Assembly (NCBI GenBank): GCA_016209585.1
Contig: JACQVU010000285.1
Span: 1 to 28,767, forward strand
Source: Planctomycetota bacterium
GTDB lineage: Bacteria; Planctomycetota; UBA8742; JACQVU01
DNA: 28,767 nt
Direction of reading: 5' to 3'
Shown: positions 28,706 through 28,767 of the stretch, in pieces
Numbering within the stretch: position 1 is the stretch's first letter
How the letters are laid out: every line of letters starts with the position of its first letter
Notes under the pieces: generated by a model
The model's database searches: none
Told to the model about the DNA's origin: nothing
Seen by the model: the letters and a program-made list of their open reading frames with translations, nothing else
Position numbers and translations under genes: made by a program

Positions 28706-28767
28706 AAGCGGGGCGGCGGGCGGCCGGCGAGCGCGGCGGTGAGGGTTTCCGCGAGAAAAGCGTACAC
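28693..28767 (-). CDS. Last 24 codons of a gene entering from the right edge
   Basis: Minus-strand frame from the window edge: VYAFLAETLTAALAGRPPPR then LAPA and TGA at 28693-28695. Composition and the helix-like start look coding. Only the extreme C-terminus is visible, so no product can be named; a restriction-modification component would fit the HsdS remnant next to it, but this is speculation. Confidence 0.35.
   Translation of the reverse strand: MYAFLAETLTAALAGRPPPRLAPA

Noticed and set aside
1..28767. Insertion sequence or transposase
   Set aside because: No transposase, integrase or recombinase motif was seen in any frame, so none of the inverted repeats can be tied to an autonomous element here.

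Overview
The window is a high-GC bacterial chromosomal segment with dense coding on both strands. No ribosomal marker or other phylogenetic gene is present, so the lineage cannot be fixed. The DUF115 (MptE/Maf-like) protein, a Ser/Thr kinase next to a TPR protein, cobalamin-type radical SAM enzymes and many GC-rich intergenic hairpin repeats suggest an uncultured PVC-like or neighbouring phylum; this is a guess. The first ~480 bases and parts of 22.3-23.7 kb look less GC-rich than the rest and hold partial or broken genes.

Layout. 1-1.85 kb: end of an unknown gene, then a solitary VapD-family RNase and an intact HicB-HicA toxin-antitoxin pair on the minus strand, separated by two copies of an 81-bp direct repeat. 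1.96-9.6 kb: a housekeeping-type block with a DUF115 protein (minus) divergent from a plus-strand run of TPR protein, membrane-anchored Ser/Thr kinase, HNH endonuclease and a lipoprotein. 9.7-13 kb: minus-strand genes, including an AAA ATPase overlapping a small Toprim-like protein, a two-gene arrangement like OLD/RloAB-type defence modules, plus a small membrane protein and an unknown protein. 13.6-19.2 kb: a tight plus-strand operon of a B12-type radical SAM protein with an extra beta-rich C-terminal domain, a Wzt-like ABC ATPase without a permease, and two tandem radical SAM/SPASM-like paralogues. 19.3-22.1 kb: tRNA-Pro(GGG) with promoter and terminator, a class I glutamine-amidotransferase-like C26 hydrolase, and a large two-TM protein.

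22.1-28.77 kb is an accessory island. It starts with frameshifted or interrupted genes, including a second HicB-HicA pair in which each gene lacks one G of a G run. It then becomes an unusual minus-strand array in which two recurring sequences, here called T1 and T2, separate small defence or toxin-antitoxin genes: class III nucleotidyl cyclase, four-helix-bundle protein, DUF6883 halves, an uncharacterised 78/87-aa pair, DUF433-DUF5615, and DUF4258. T1 and T2 look like C-terminal tails of restriction-modification adenine methyltransferases. A truncated HsdS (type I restriction specificity subunit) lies at the upstream end. The stop codon of a tail repeatedly overlaps, or lies a few bases before, the start of the next gene. 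This repeat-punctuated cassette structure is the most interesting thing in the window. I suggest it arose by repeated integration at, or recombination through, the 3' end of a restriction-modification gene.
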